Below are positions 26,791 through 34,469 of a stretch of 40,931 bases of DNA, piece after piece. Position 1 is the stretch's first letter; each line of letters begins with the position of its first letter. The position numbers were made by a program, and so were the translations under genes. The stretch covers positions 1 through 40,931 of the forward strand of contig QHRW01000035.1 in NCBI GenBank assembly GCA_003220265.1, written 5' to 3'. Under the pieces are notes generated by a model, which saw nothing but the letters and a program-made list of their open reading frames with translations, did not search any database and was not told where the DNA came from. The DNA comes from Candidatus Rokuibacteriota bacterium. Its GTDB lineage: Bacteria; Methylomirabilota; Methylomirabilia; Rokubacteriales; CSP1-6.

Positions 26791-27762
26791 ATGGAAGAAT
26801 CCCGTATCGCCGTCCTCGCCGCCCTGCTCGGCAACCTGGCCCTGGCAATCGTCAAAGGCATCAGCGCGGCGGTCACCGGCAGCGCCGCCATGATGGCCGA
26901 GACGTTCCACTCCTGCGCGGACACCGGCAACCAGGTGCTGCTCTTCATCGGCATGCGCCGGGCGGCGCGGCCCCCGGACGAGGTTCACCCGTTCGGCTAC
27001 GGCAAGGACATTTACTTCTGGTCCTTCGTGGTGGCGATGATGTTGTTCACCGTCGGCGGCGCCTTCTCGATCTGGGAGGGCATCCACAAGCTCCGGAGCC
27101 CCGGCGCGGGGCAGCCCCTGGGCTGGGCGTTCGCCGTGCTGGCCGCCGCCGTCGTCTTCGAGGCCATCTCGCTGGGGATCGCCGTGCGCTCGCTGCGCCG
27201 GGTCAAGGGCGATCGCTCGCTGCGCGAGTTCGTCGCCGAGAACCGCGATCCCACGCTGGTCACGGTGGTGCTCGAAGACACGTCCGCGCTCGTCTCGCTG
27301 TTCCTGGCCGCGGGCGGTCTCGCGCTCACGGAGGTGACCGGCCGGGTGATGTGGGACGGCGCGGCCTCGATCGCGATCGGGCTCGTCCTCGTCGGCGTGG
27401 CCGTGGTCCTCGCCTTCGAGAACCACTCGCTTCTCCTCGGCGAGTCGGCGCCGCGCGACGTCCTCGAGCGGATCACCGCGGCGGCCGCGGCCGATCCCGC
27501 GGTCGAGCGCGTGCTGGGGTTGCGCACGATGCACCTCGGCCCCGAGGCGCTGCTGATCGTGTTGCGCGTGGATTTCCGCGACGCGCTGTCGGCCCACGAG
27601 GTGGAGCTGGCCAGCGAGCGCCTGCGCAACACGGTGGCCGAAGCGGCCGGCGCGTCAGGGAAGCGCCAGCTCGTCGTGGTGGAGCCCGGCGTGGTCCCGG
27701 CGCGGCCCGCTGCTGCGCCGCCTGATCAGGCCGTCCGCACGGCCGCGTGGCTGTCGAGGTAG
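26791..27762 (+). CDS. Cation diffusion facilitator (CDF) metal transporter
   Basis: This inner-membrane proton-coupled metal exporter has 323 residues and six helices. The TM2 metal site MAETFHSCADTGNQ gives H40 and D44 (HxxxD). In TM5 the usual HxxxD is replaced by LEDTSAL (E162, D163), as in the ZnT9-like branch rather than classical CzcD/ZitB. HPFGYGKDIYFWSF is a conserved CDF stretch in the TM2-TM3 loop. The C-terminal cytoplasmic domain (about 220-310) is ferredoxin-like. Zn2+ or another divalent metal is likely, but specificity cannot be assigned with the altered site. GAGGG lies 3 bases before the ATG, short for a ribosome-binding site. Its last 37 bases overlap the convergent PRC-barrel gene. 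Confidence 0.9.
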   Translation: MEESRIAVLAALLGNLALAIVKGISAAVTGSAAMMAETFHSCADTGNQVLLFIGMRRAARPPDEVHPFGYGKDIYFWSFVVAMMLFTVGGAFSIWEGIHKLRSPGAGQPLGWAFAVLAAAVVFEAISLGIAVRSLRRVKGDRSLREFVAENRDPTLVTVVLEDTSALVSLFLAAGGLALTEVTGRVMWDGAASIAIGLVLVGVAVVLAFENHSLLLGESAPRDVLERITAAAAADPAVERVLGLRTMHLGPEALLIVLRVDFRDALSAHEVELASERLRNTVAEAAGASGKRQLVVVEPGVVPARPAAAPPDQAVRTAAWLSR

Positions 27763-28334
27763 ACGGCCTTGCCCACCCAGCTCACCCGTGCGATCGCGCC
27801 GACCGGCACGGCCTGCCGCGGGCCGGCCATCCAGCGCCGCCGCGCGACCACCACGTCGGAGACCGCCCACGCGCCGCAGTCGACGAGGAAGTCGGCGACG
27901 TGGCCGACGGCCGTGTCGCCGCCGATCACGGTATAGCCGCTCACGGCGCGCATGCTGCGCAGGTGCGGATCGGCGCCGCCGCGCGGCGTGGCGTCGTCGC
28001 CGTGTGTCCAGTAGAAGGGGATGCCGTAGTACTCGTGCAGGGCGATCTCGTGCTGGCGCGAGACGGGCCGGTCGCTGTCCACGTCGGGGCCGAAACGGAT
28101 CTGGTCGCGGCGGAGCGTGACGTCGAGGCGCCGGGCGTCGGCGTCCACGCCACGCACGCAGACGGGGGAGATCAGCACACGGCGGCTGGCGAGGCCGTGC
28201 CGCACGTCGACCACGAGATAGCGGACGAGCCAGCGACGGTCGTCGAAGTACAGATCGTGCACGTGGCCGGCACTGCCGTCGCGGGCGCCCAGCCGGTAGC
28301 CGAAGAGATCGTGCGCGCGTTTCGTGGCTCCCAT
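27726..28334 (-). CDS. PRC-barrel domain protein (two repeats)
   Basis: The 202-residue product contains two PRC-barrel-like modules. The first, LFGYRLGARDGSAGHVHDLY, is followed by WLVRYLVVDVRHGLASRRVL; the second, VSGYTVIGGDTAVGHVADFL, by WAVSDVVVAR, with the V-x-x-x-x-I-A-x-V-S ending. PRC-barrels occur in RimM, in the photosynthetic reaction centre H subunit, and in stress-related stand-alone proteins. In this case the stand-alone stress type is likeliest. Its ATG lies 6 bases after a TAGCGT hexamer that is itself 10 bp from a pho-box-like triad, so transcription may be controlled by an OmpR/PhoB-type regulator and the mRNA may be nearly leaderless. Confidence 0.85.
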   Translation of the reverse strand: MGATKRAHDLFGYRLGARDGSAGHVHDLYFDDRRWLVRYLVVDVRHGLASRRVLISPVCVRGVDADARRLDVTLRRDQIRFGPDVDSDRPVSRQHEIALHEYYGIPFYWTHGDDATPRGGADPHLRSMRAVSGYTVIGGDTAVGHVADFLVDCGAWAVSDVVVARRRWMAGPRQAVPVGAIARVSWVGKAVYLDSHAAVRTA

Positions 28335-28356
28335 GCCCTCACGCTACCTCGCTGGC

Positions 28357-28385
28357 ATGAGAGCGGGATGAGAGGGACATGAGAA
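28357..28385 (-). promoter_or_regulatory. Pho-box-like triad directing the PRC-barrel gene
   Basis: Read on the minus strand, TTCTCAT (28385-28379), CTCTCAT (28374-28368) and CTCTCAT (28363-28357) are spaced by exactly 4 bases, a period of 11 bp, as in PhoB sites (consensus CTGTCAT with 4-base gaps). Ten bases further lies TAGCGT (28346-28341), a weak -10. This is the layout in which a pho box replaces the -35 element. Confidence 0.6.
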
Positions 28386-28399
28386 TCGCGCCCCGGTCG

Positions 28400-28428
28400 T
28401 TCTCATGCGTCTCTCACGCCGCTTTCAT
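28400..28428 (+). promoter_or_regulatory. Pho-box-like triad directing the small membrane protein gene
   Basis: On the plus strand TTCTCAT (28400-28406), CTCTCAC (28411-28417) and CTTTCAT (28422-28428) repeat with an 11-bp period. Ten bases on is TACCAC (28439-28444), a weak -10-like hexamer, then the AGGAGG ribosome-binding site (28451-28456). The triad mirrors the minus-strand one across a 14-base spacer (28386-28399). Confidence 0.6.
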
Positions 28429-28463
28429 CCGCCGGCGGTACCACGAGATCAGGAGGTGGCGTG

Positions 28464-28949
28464 ATGAACACGAGTATCGAGACCGGTGCGACGGCGGGAT
28501 TGGCGGGCGGGATCGTGTCCGGGGTGTTGCTGCAGCTCGCGCGGATGACGACGCCGGATGGTGTCCGCGCGCCCGCGATGCGGCTGGTGGCCGGCGCCGT
28601 GCACACGGCGAGCGTGCCGCTCGCGTGGCTGGCGTACCTGGTCTATGCGGCCCTCATCGGCGCGGCCTTCGGCTGGCTGCTGGCGCGACAGCGGGTCGGC
28701 GGAGGCTCCGGCGTCGTCTGGGGCGCGCTCTACGGCGGCTTCTGGTGGATCGTGTCGGGGCTGGTCGTCATCCCCGGCCTGCACGCCGTCGGCCCGCTCA
28801 CGCCGGCCGCGGTGGACCTCGTGCGACCGGCGTCGCTCCCGTGGTTCGCGGCGATGCTCGTCGATGGCGCCGTGCTCGGCGGCGTCTACACGGTGATCCG
28901 GCGGCGGCCGCCCTCGGGCTTCGCCGGAGTTGTCGATGCCGGATGCTAG
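28464..28949 (+). CDS. Small hypothetical membrane protein with four TM helices
   Basis: I do not recognise a named family. The 161-residue protein has hydrophobic segments at about residues 9-26 (GLAGGIVSGVLLQLA), 48-72 (VPLAWLAYLVYAALIGAAFGWLL), 84-103 (VVWGALYGGFWWIVSGLVVI) and 126-145 (LPWFAAMLVDGAVLGGVYTV), with short Gly-rich loops. Four helices with paired Gly-containing faces could form a small channel-like or glycine-zipper membrane protein, but this is speculation. ATG at 28464 has AGGAGG 7 bases upstream; the in-frame GTG three bases earlier is too close to it. It is preceded by the pho-box-like triad, pointing to two-component control shared with the PRC-barrel gene. Confidence 0.8.
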   Translation: MNTSIETGATAGLAGGIVSGVLLQLARMTTPDGVRAPAMRLVAGAVHTASVPLAWLAYLVYAALIGAAFGWLLARQRVGGGSGVVWGALYGGFWWIVSGLVVIPGLHAVGPLTPAAVDLVRPASLPWFAAMLVDGAVLGGVYTVIRRRPPSGFAGVVDAGC

Positions 28950-28952
28950 AAT
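28947..28952 (+). promoter_or_regulatory. Extended -10-like element TGCTAGAAT before the TPR membrane protein gene
   Basis: TAGAAT (28947-28952; 5 of 6 to TATAAT), with TG two bases before it, lies 9 bases before the GTG at 28962, and no Shine-Dalgarno sequence intervenes. It overlaps the stop codon of the preceding gene. A leaderless mRNA would result. Confidence 0.4.
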
Positions 28953-28961
28953 CGTCCCTCG

Positions 28962-31424
28962 GTGGCGAGCCTCGTCGCGGCGTCGCTTCGGCGCGTGGGC
29001 CCCTGGCTTCGCTGGATCGTCCCCGCGGTGCCCATCACCGCCGCCTTCGTGCTCGCCCTCACGCGCATCGACGATCCCGACGCGTTCACCCACCTGGCGC
29101 TCGGCCGTGACCTCGTCCAGCACCGAGCGTTCCCCGCCCACGAGCCGTTCACGTTCGTGAGCCCCGAGCATCCCTATTACAACCCCGAGTGGCTCTTCGA
29201 CGTGCTCGTGTTCGCCGGCTGGCTCGCCGGCGGCGCCGCCGGCGTCATCGTCCTCAAGGCCGCCATCGTGGCGCTGGCGGTGTGGATCCTGTGGCTCGAC
29301 TCGCGCGCGCCGGAGGAGCCCGGCGCCGTCCAGCCGGCCGGCTTGCTGATTCGCGCCGCGCTCCTCACGGCGATCGTGGTGATGATCCGTCACCGCTTCG
29401 TCGAGCGGCCCGACATCGTCCTGATGGTCTTCCTGGCCTTCACGATCTACGCCCTCAACGCGTACGTTTCCGCCGGGCGCCGCTGGATCTTCGCGCTGCC
29501 GCTCGTGCAGATCTTATGGACCAACATGCACCCGAGCGTCGTCGTGGGCGTCCTGCCGTTCGCCGCCGTCCTCGGCGGCGGCGTCGCCCTGCGCGCGGGA
29601 GTACCGCTCGTCGCGCGCTGGTGGCGCCCGGCCGACGTCGTCGCCCCGAGCTGGCGGAAGCTGGCCACGATCACCGCCGTGCTCGCGGGCGTGCTGATCG
29701 CCTCCGCGCTCAACCCCCACGGGCTCGATCCGCTCACGCTGCCCTTCCGCCTGGCCGACCGCCCGTGGTACCGGCAGGAGATCCTCGAGCTGCAGCCGCC
29801 GCAGCCGCAGGTGTGGCCGGGGCCCTTCGTGATGACGGCGCTGCTGCTGCTGAGCCTGCTCGCGACGGCCTCGCGGCTGCCGGTGATCGCCGCCCTGGTC
29901 GCGCTGCCCTTCGTGCGCCTCGGCCTCTCGGCCGTGCGCTTCGTCTACTTGCTGGAGATCGTGACGGCGCCCATCGTGGCGCGGCAGCTGGTCGTGCTGG
30001 CCGGTCATGCGCGGACGCGAATCGAGCGCGCGGTGGTCGGCGGTGTCGCCGGCGCCGCCGCCGTGGCGGCGCTGGCGGCCGTCGTGCTGGCGCTGGCCGG
30101 CGTCGCCCCGCTGGCCGACGACCGCAAGGCCGCCGGCGTCGGCATCGACGAGCGATGGGTGCCGGATCGCGCGCTCCGCTACCTCGACACGCGCGGCATC
30201 GAGGGGCGCGTGTTCAACGCGTTCCACTTTGGCGGGTACGTCGCGTGGCGCGACTTCCCCCGGCGCGTGCCGATCATCGACGGCCGCGGCCAGGCCGCGC
30301 CGAGCCTGCTCGAGGAGATCCACTTCGCGCGCGTCTACCCGCAGCACCTCGCGCGGCTGCACGCGCGGTACGGCTTCGAGGCGGCGGTGATGGACTACCC
30401 GACGTACTCCGGCGACGCGGTGGAGGACGTGCTCGGGCCCGATGCGGACGCCGCGCTTGCCTCGCCCGAGTGGGCGCTGGTGTACTGGGACGACGTGGCG
30501 CTCGTCTACCTGCGGCGCCGGGGGCCGCACGTCGCCGTGGTCGAGCGCGACGAGTATCGCCACGTGAAGCCCGCCAACGGCGCCGCCGGGATCGCGCGCG
30601 TGCTGGCGGATCCCGGGCGCGCCGCCGGCGTCCGCGCGGAGCTGGAGCGCAACGTCGCCGAGACGGGGTCGTCCCTCGCCTGGCTGCTCACCGGTCACGC
30701 CACCGACGATCCCCAGCGGGCGATCGCGGCGTTTCTCCGCGTGCGCAACCCCGCCCGCCGCTTCGAGGCCTACCAGGCGGCCGCGCTGGCGGCCTGGCGC
30801 ACGAAAGATTTCGCGCGCGCGACCGAGTTCTACGAGCGCGCGCTGGACATGCAGCCGGCGGCCTCCGTCCTCTTCAACGCCGGTCTCTTGCGCGCGGAGG
30901 CCCGCGATGATCGCGGGGCGGTGCGCTATCTCGTGCGCGCCCAGCGCGCCGATCCCGGCCTGGCGCCGGTGTATCCGGCGCTGATCGCCGCGTATCGCCG
31001 GCTCGGCGACGAGGCCGCCGCGCGCGACCTCGGGCCGGCGTTCCTGGCCGCGGCCACCCGCACGCGGGTGCGCGAGCACGTGGGCGAGGCGCAGCGGCTG
31101 CTGGCGGCCGGTCGCGTGCCGGAGGCCGACGCGCAGGTGACGGAGGCGCTGAAGCTCGATGCGGCCAGCGCTCCGGCGCTGAGCATGCTGGGCTACGTGC
31201 GGATGGTCGAGGGTCGCCTCGACGAGGCCGTGCGTGCGGAGGAGTCGGCGCTGTCCGCCGATCCGGCCCACGCGCGTGCCCACTGGGCGCTGGCCCAGAT
31301 CGCGCGCGCCCGCCGCGACGAGCCGCAGGCCCGCCGCCACCTGGAAGCCTTCGCACGGCTGGCCCCGCGCAGCTACGACGCCTGGCGCGTGCGCGAGGAG
31401 CTGGCCGCCGCGCGCGCGCCCTGA
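28962..31424 (+). CDS. Large membrane protein: polytopic N-terminal half, periplasmic segment and C-terminal TPR repeats
   Basis: The 820-residue protein has roughly ten membrane segments in residues 15-390 and a first extracytoplasmic loop RIDDPDAFTHLALGRDLVQH with EPFTFV and NPEWLFD. This D-P-D/H-x-x-x-G pattern is seen in GT-C-like membrane glycosyltransferases, so a lipid-linked sugar transferase role is possible, but no firm assignment is made. A soluble region follows (about 390-560, RVFNAFHFGGYVAWRDFPRR). At least four TPR-like repeats are visible from about 580 (AYQAAALAAWRTKDFARATE, FNAGLLRAEARDDRGAVRYL, ALSMLGYVRMVEGRLDEAVR, AHWALAQIARARRDEPQARR). GTG at 28962 without ribosome-binding site suggests a leaderless mRNA. 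Glycan genes follow downstream on the other strand. Confidence 0.8.
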   Translation: MASLVAASLRRVGPWLRWIVPAVPITAAFVLALTRIDDPDAFTHLALGRDLVQHRAFPAHEPFTFVSPEHPYYNPEWLFDVLVFAGWLAGGAAGVIVLKAAIVALAVWILWLDSRAPEEPGAVQPAGLLIRAALLTAIVVMIRHRFVERPDIVLMVFLAFTIYALNAYVSAGRRWIFALPLVQILWTNMHPSVVVGVLPFAAVLGGGVALRAGVPLVARWWRPADVVAPSWRKLATITAVLAGVLIASALNPHGLDPLTLPFRLADRPWYRQEILELQPPQPQVWPGPFVMTALLLLSLLATASRLPVIAALVALPFVRLGLSAVRFVYLLEIVTAPIVARQLVVLAGHARTRIERAVVGGVAGAAAVAALAAVVLALAGVAPLADDRKAAGVGIDERWVPDRALRYLDTRGIEGRVFNAFHFGGYVAWRDFPRRVPIIDGRGQAAPSLLEEIHFARVYPQHLARLHARYGFEAAVMDYPTYSGDAVEDVLGPDADAALASPEWALVYWDDVALVYLRRRGPHVAVVERDEYRHVKPANGAAGIARVLADPGRAAGVRAELERNVAETGSSLAWLLTGHATDDPQRAIAAFLRVRNPARRFEAYQAAALAAWRTKDFARATEFYERALDMQPAASVLFNAGLLRAEARDDRGAVRYLVRAQRADPGLAPVYPALIAAYRRLGDEAAARDLGPAFLAAATRTRVREHVGEAQRLLAAGRVPEADAQVTEALKLDAASAPALSMLGYVRMVEGRLDEAVRAEESALSADPAHARAHWALAQIARARRDEPQARRHLEAFARLAPRSYDAWRVREELAAARAP

Positions 31425-31425
31425 G

Positions 31426-32109
31426 TCAGCTCGCCTTGAGCTGGATCCGGGCGCGGTAGTTGATGAACAGGACCACGTCGCTGTCGTTGAGCTGCATCAC
31501 GGCCACCGGGCTCTCGAGGCCGTCGATGTCGATGGGGCCGGTGGCGCCGAGCGACTTGCGCGCCTCGGCCGCGGCCTTGGCGATCAGCCCGAGCAGCTGA
31601 GGTCGGAACCGCTCCGGATCGTCCATGCCGAGCGTGGTCGTGCCGAAGACCACCTTCGCTCCATCGGCCAGCGGCACCCCGGTGACGGCGCGGTGGATCC
31701 GCTTGGTCAGCGCGAACACGGTCGTGTCGGGACGCAGCGCGCCGAGCACGTACAGCTGGGCCGACGCGCCGCCGTAGGACTCGTAGCTGCTGAACGACTT
31801 CGAGGACTCGCGCGGAGAGAGCGAGACGACGCCGAACCGCACCGCCAGGTCGGCGTGGGGCTTGACGCCCTCCGAGATCGCGCGAAGCGACTGCTCGATC
31901 TGATCGATCCGCTTGAGCGGATCCTTGGCGTCCCCCTGGAGGGTGAGGGGCACCGCCACGTAGTCCGCGCGGAGCTGCAGCTTCACGGGCGGGACGCTCG
32001 GGCTGTAGCCCACGGCGATGATCACCGATGAGCTGCCAGCCATCGCGACGGGCGGCAGCACGAGCGCGGCGGCGACGAGGATCGCCCGCATCGGCGTGCC
32101 GGTCGTCAT
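31426..32109 (-). CDS. Secreted hypothetical protein, possibly SIMPL-like
   Basis: The 227-residue product starts MTTGTPMRAILVAAALVLPP and has a Sec-type signal peptide ending at VAMA-GSSS, about residue 25-26. The mature part (LRADYVAVPLTLQGDAKDP, KRIDQIEQSLRAI, later GLIAKAAAEARKSLG) resembles the SIMPL/DUF541 pattern of paired beta-strand and helix, where the helix lists counting residues for sums of exponents, but similarity is weak. Location is periplasmic or cell-surface. ATG at 32109 overlaps the DUF2304 stop as ATGA. It is the last gene of the glycan operon, and its stop codon is one base from the convergent TPR protein stop. Confidence 0.6.
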   Translation of the reverse strand: MTTGTPMRAILVAAALVLPPVAMAGSSSVIIAVGYSPSVPPVKLQLRADYVAVPLTLQGDAKDPLKRIDQIEQSLRAISEGVKPHADLAVRFGVVSLSPRESSKSFSSYESYGGASAQLYVLGALRPDTTVFALTKRIHRAVTGVPLADGAKVVFGTTTLGMDDPERFRPQLLGLIAKAAAEARKSLGATGPIDIDGLESPVAVMQLNDSDVVLFINYRARIQLKAS

Positions 32110-32459
32110 TCCTGCCGTTCGACGCGGGCCGACAGGAGGGCGAGCTCCTGGGCCAGGGTCTTCACCTGGACGGTCAGCCGGGAAATGATCATCGAGTAGT
32201 GGACGGCGATCGCGAAGAGGAAGAGCACCGCGCACAGCAGCAGCGTGTTCAGCGGGGTGACGGCGCCGACGAGCTGCGTGATGAGGATCAGCAGCCGGTA
32301 CCACACGACGAGCAGCACCATGGCGCCCGCGGTGAGCAGCCACAGCCACGAGTACTCCTCGCGCAGCCGTCGCCGCCGCACCAGGTCCAGCACGAAGACG
32401 AAAGCGGCCAGCGAGGTGATCAGCGCGAACACCGTCTGGTGCAGGGTCAGCTCCGCCAT
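32106..32459 (-). CDS. DUF2304 family membrane protein
   Basis: The protein of 117 residues has three hydrophobic segments (about residues 7-24, 38-58 and 65-90) followed by a C-terminal coiled-coil-like stretch SRLTVQVKTLAQELALLSAR. The pattern REEYSWLWLLTAGAMVLL matches the DUF2304 family, which is almost always encoded beside a dolichyl-phosphate-mannose-synthase-like glycosyltransferase, as here. It probably partners that enzyme in the membrane. ATG at 32459 overlaps the glycosyltransferase end by 13 bases, with AAGGA 7 bases upstream. Confidence 0.85.
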   Translation of the reverse strand: MAELTLHQTVFALITSLAAFVFVLDLVRRRRLREEYSWLWLLTAGAMVLLVVWYRLLILITQLVGAVTPLNTLLLCAVLFLFAIAVHYSMIISRLTVQVKTLAQELALLSARVERQE

Positions 32460-33181
32460 CTCACGATCCTTTCCGCTCGATCGCCGTTGCGCCGGACGGG
32501 CGCCAGCGCGACCGACAGCAGCATCTTGAAGACGTAGTAGACCGGGCGCAGGCCCGCGTGCATGGAGCGCCCGCCCGCGCGGGGGTACATCCGCACGGGC
32601 ACGTCGCGCAGCCGGAAGCCCGCCCGCCGCAGCGTGATGAGCACGTCGGCGTCGGCGTAGTCGGTGGGGTACCACTCGGTCGCCACGAAGCGGACGACGT
32701 CGCCGCTGAAGGCGCGGAAGCCGGAGGTGACGTCGGAGAAGCGGATGCCCGTGAGCAGCCAGGCCAGCAGGCCGAAGAGCCCCATGCCGAGCCGGCGCAC
32801 CGCGCCCGCGCGATAGGCCGTGGAGCCGCCGAGGAAGCGCGAGCCGATGGCGACGTCGGCCTCGCCCCGGGCGATCACCCCGAGCAGCGCCGGAATGTCG
32901 GCCGGCTCGTGCTGGCCGTCGGCGTCGAGCTGGACCACGCAGTCGTAACCCTCGCGCACGGCCAGCTTGTAGCCGGTCTGGGCGGCCACGCCCGCGCCCA
33001 GGTTGAACGGCAGCCGCACGACGCGCGCGCCGGCCGCGCGGGCCACCGCGGCGGTGTCGTCGGCGGAGCCGTCGTCCACCACCAGCAGGGCCGCCTGGGG
33101 CACGGCGGCGCGGATGCCGGCCAGCACCCGGGCGATGCGCGCCGACTCGTTGTACGCGGGGACGAGGACGAGAGCCTTCAT
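32447..33181 (-). CDS. Family 2 glycosyltransferase, dolichyl-phosphate mannose synthase-like
   Basis: This GT-A enzyme, 244 residues, probably makes polyprenyl-phosphate-linked sugar for surface glycan. Motifs: VPAYNESARI, VVDDGSADDT, and the metal-binding DAD in QLDADGQHEP, then RFLGGSTAYR and SDVTSGFRAFSG (acceptor region). It has one weak hydrophobic stretch (GLFGLLAWLL) and lacks the two C-terminal helices of ArnC, which is consistent with reliance on the DUF2304 partner for membrane attachment. ATG at 33181 overlaps the WbqC-family stop by one base. Confidence 0.92.
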   Translation of the reverse strand: MKALVLVPAYNESARIARVLAGIRAAVPQAALLVVDDGSADDTAAVARAAGARVVRLPFNLGAGVAAQTGYKLAVREGYDCVVQLDADGQHEPADIPALLGVIARGEADVAIGSRFLGGSTAYRAGAVRRLGMGLFGLLAWLLTGIRFSDVTSGFRAFSGDVVRFVATEWYPTDYADADVLITLRRAGFRLRDVPVRMYPRAGGRSMHAGLRPVYYVFKMLLSVALAPVRRNGDRAERIVRWRS

Positions 33182-33927
33182 CACGCGCGGCCCGCGGTGG
33201 CCGCGCGGCGCGCCAGCATCTCGCGCCACGGCACCGTGCGCGCGTTGACGTGCGCGCCGGCGTCGGGGCCCAGGTTGGCCAGCGTGTCGAGCGCGGTCAC
33301 GTACGGCTCGAAGGCGCCGTGCAGCTGCGGGTACGGCGAGAGGTCGTAGTCCATGTACTCGACGGCGACGCCGGCGGCGTCGAAGGCCTCGTGGTCCAGG
33401 TAGTCGAGCCCGCCGAGGGCGCTCACGTAGCGCGTGGCCCCGAGCGCGCGACAGATCGCCAGCACGCGCTCGGAGCCGGCGCCCCCGATGTCCAGCGCCG
33501 AGGAGCGCAGCGTCTCGCGCCGGATGCCGAGCAGGCCGGCCACGAGCCCCGTGGTGGTGATCGTCAGCTCGGCCAGCCGCTCCCACGCCCGCCCGCTGAG
33601 CGCCTCCAGGGCCGGCTCCACGGCCGCGGCGAAGGGCGCGCCGCGGAAGGCCTCGCGGATCGCCGCCGCGTGGCGCGCGCGCCAGCGGCCGTCCTCGGCG
33701 ATCGCCACCGCGTCGATGCGCTGGCCGAACTTGCCGCTCTTGCGCACCGGCACCGTGAGCCAGCGGCGGCCGGCCGCCGTCTTGAGCTGCACGCGCGCGA
33801 AGAAGCTGCGGCTCGTGTTCGAGGTGAACTGCACGTCGTCGTAGAACACGAACACGTCGGAGGTCTTCAGCAGCGCGAAGTGGCCGCGCCAGGGCAGGTA
33901 ACACGGCTGGTTGATGGCGACGACCAT
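33181..33927 (-). CDS. WbqC-family protein
   Basis: The start MVVAINQPCYLPWRGHFALL followed by VFYDDVQFTSNTSRSFFARV is the hallmark of the WbqC family (N-Q-P-x-Y-x-P-W-x-G-x-F, D-x-V-Q-F). These proteins occur in O-antigen and exopolysaccharide clusters and are thought to act on nucleotide-sugar or glycan modification; biochemistry is poorly known. The 248-residue length is typical. The ATG at 33927 overlaps the upstream GNAT stop by one base, and the glycosyltransferase overlaps its end, so it is coupled inside the glycan operon. Confidence 0.88.
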   Translation of the reverse strand: MVVAINQPCYLPWRGHFALLKTSDVFVFYDDVQFTSNTSRSFFARVQLKTAAGRRWLTVPVRKSGKFGQRIDAVAIAEDGRWRARHAAAIREAFRGAPFAAAVEPALEALSGRAWERLAELTITTTGLVAGLLGIRRETLRSSALDIGGAGSERVLAICRALGATRYVSALGGLDYLDHEAFDAAGVAVEYMDYDLSPYPQLHGAFEPYVTALDTLANLGPDAGAHVNARTVPWREMLARRAATAGRA

Positions 33928-34469
33928 CACGCGAAGAAGAACGCCATCACCATGACGTCCACGAAGCCTTCCGGCCGCGCGAGCTGGCGGCGCAGCACGC
34001 CTTCCGTCTGGAACCCGGCCCGGCGGTAGAGCTCGATCGCGCGCGGGTTGTCGGCGGCGACTTCGAGCAGCACCTTGCGCAGGCGCAGCGCGGCCGCCCG
34101 CCGCAGCATGAGGCGCAGGCTCTCGCTGGCGATGCCCTGGCCCCAGCAGTCCTTCTCGCCGATGACGATCCCGAAGTAGGCGGTGCCGGCCCGCCGGTCG
34201 ATGCGCGTGAGGTTGGTGAGCCCGACCAGGCGGCCATCCGCGCGCCGCTCGACGGCGAGCGTCACGCGGGAGGCGTCGGCGCCGTTGGAGACCGCGCGCA
34301 GCCAGCGCTGGGCCTCGCGCGCGCCGAAGGGCGCGTCGCTCCAGAGGGCGCCGCGGCGCAGCTCGTCGTCACGGCGCCAGGCGATGACGCGCGGCAGGTC
34401 CTCGCGCCGGAACGCGCGCAGGCGGACCTGCTCGCCGCGCATCGCGCGCGGGCGGACCGCCGCCGTCAC
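33927..34469 (-). CDS. GNAT acetyltransferase, RimJ/amino-sugar type
   Basis: The 180-residue product has the RimJ/RimL-like GNAT fold: VRLRAFRREDLPRVIAWRRD near the N-terminus, LVGLTNLTRIDRRAGTAYFG, acetyl-CoA loop EKDCWGQGIASESLRLML, and EVAADNPRAIELYRRAGF. In this cluster, beside a DegT-type aminotransferase, it probably N-acetylates an amino sugar nucleotide. GTG at 34469 overlaps the methyltransferase stop as GTGA; the ATG at 34442 is an alternative that keeps the whole domain. Confidence 0.85.
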   Translation of the reverse strand: MTAAVRPRAMRGEQVRLRAFRREDLPRVIAWRRDDELRRGALWSDAPFGAREAQRWLRAVSNGADASRVTLAVERRADGRLVGLTNLTRIDRRAGTAYFGIVIGEKDCWGQGIASESLRLMLRRAAALRLRKVLLEVAADNPRAIELYRRAGFQTEGVLRRQLARPEGFVDVMVMAFFFA

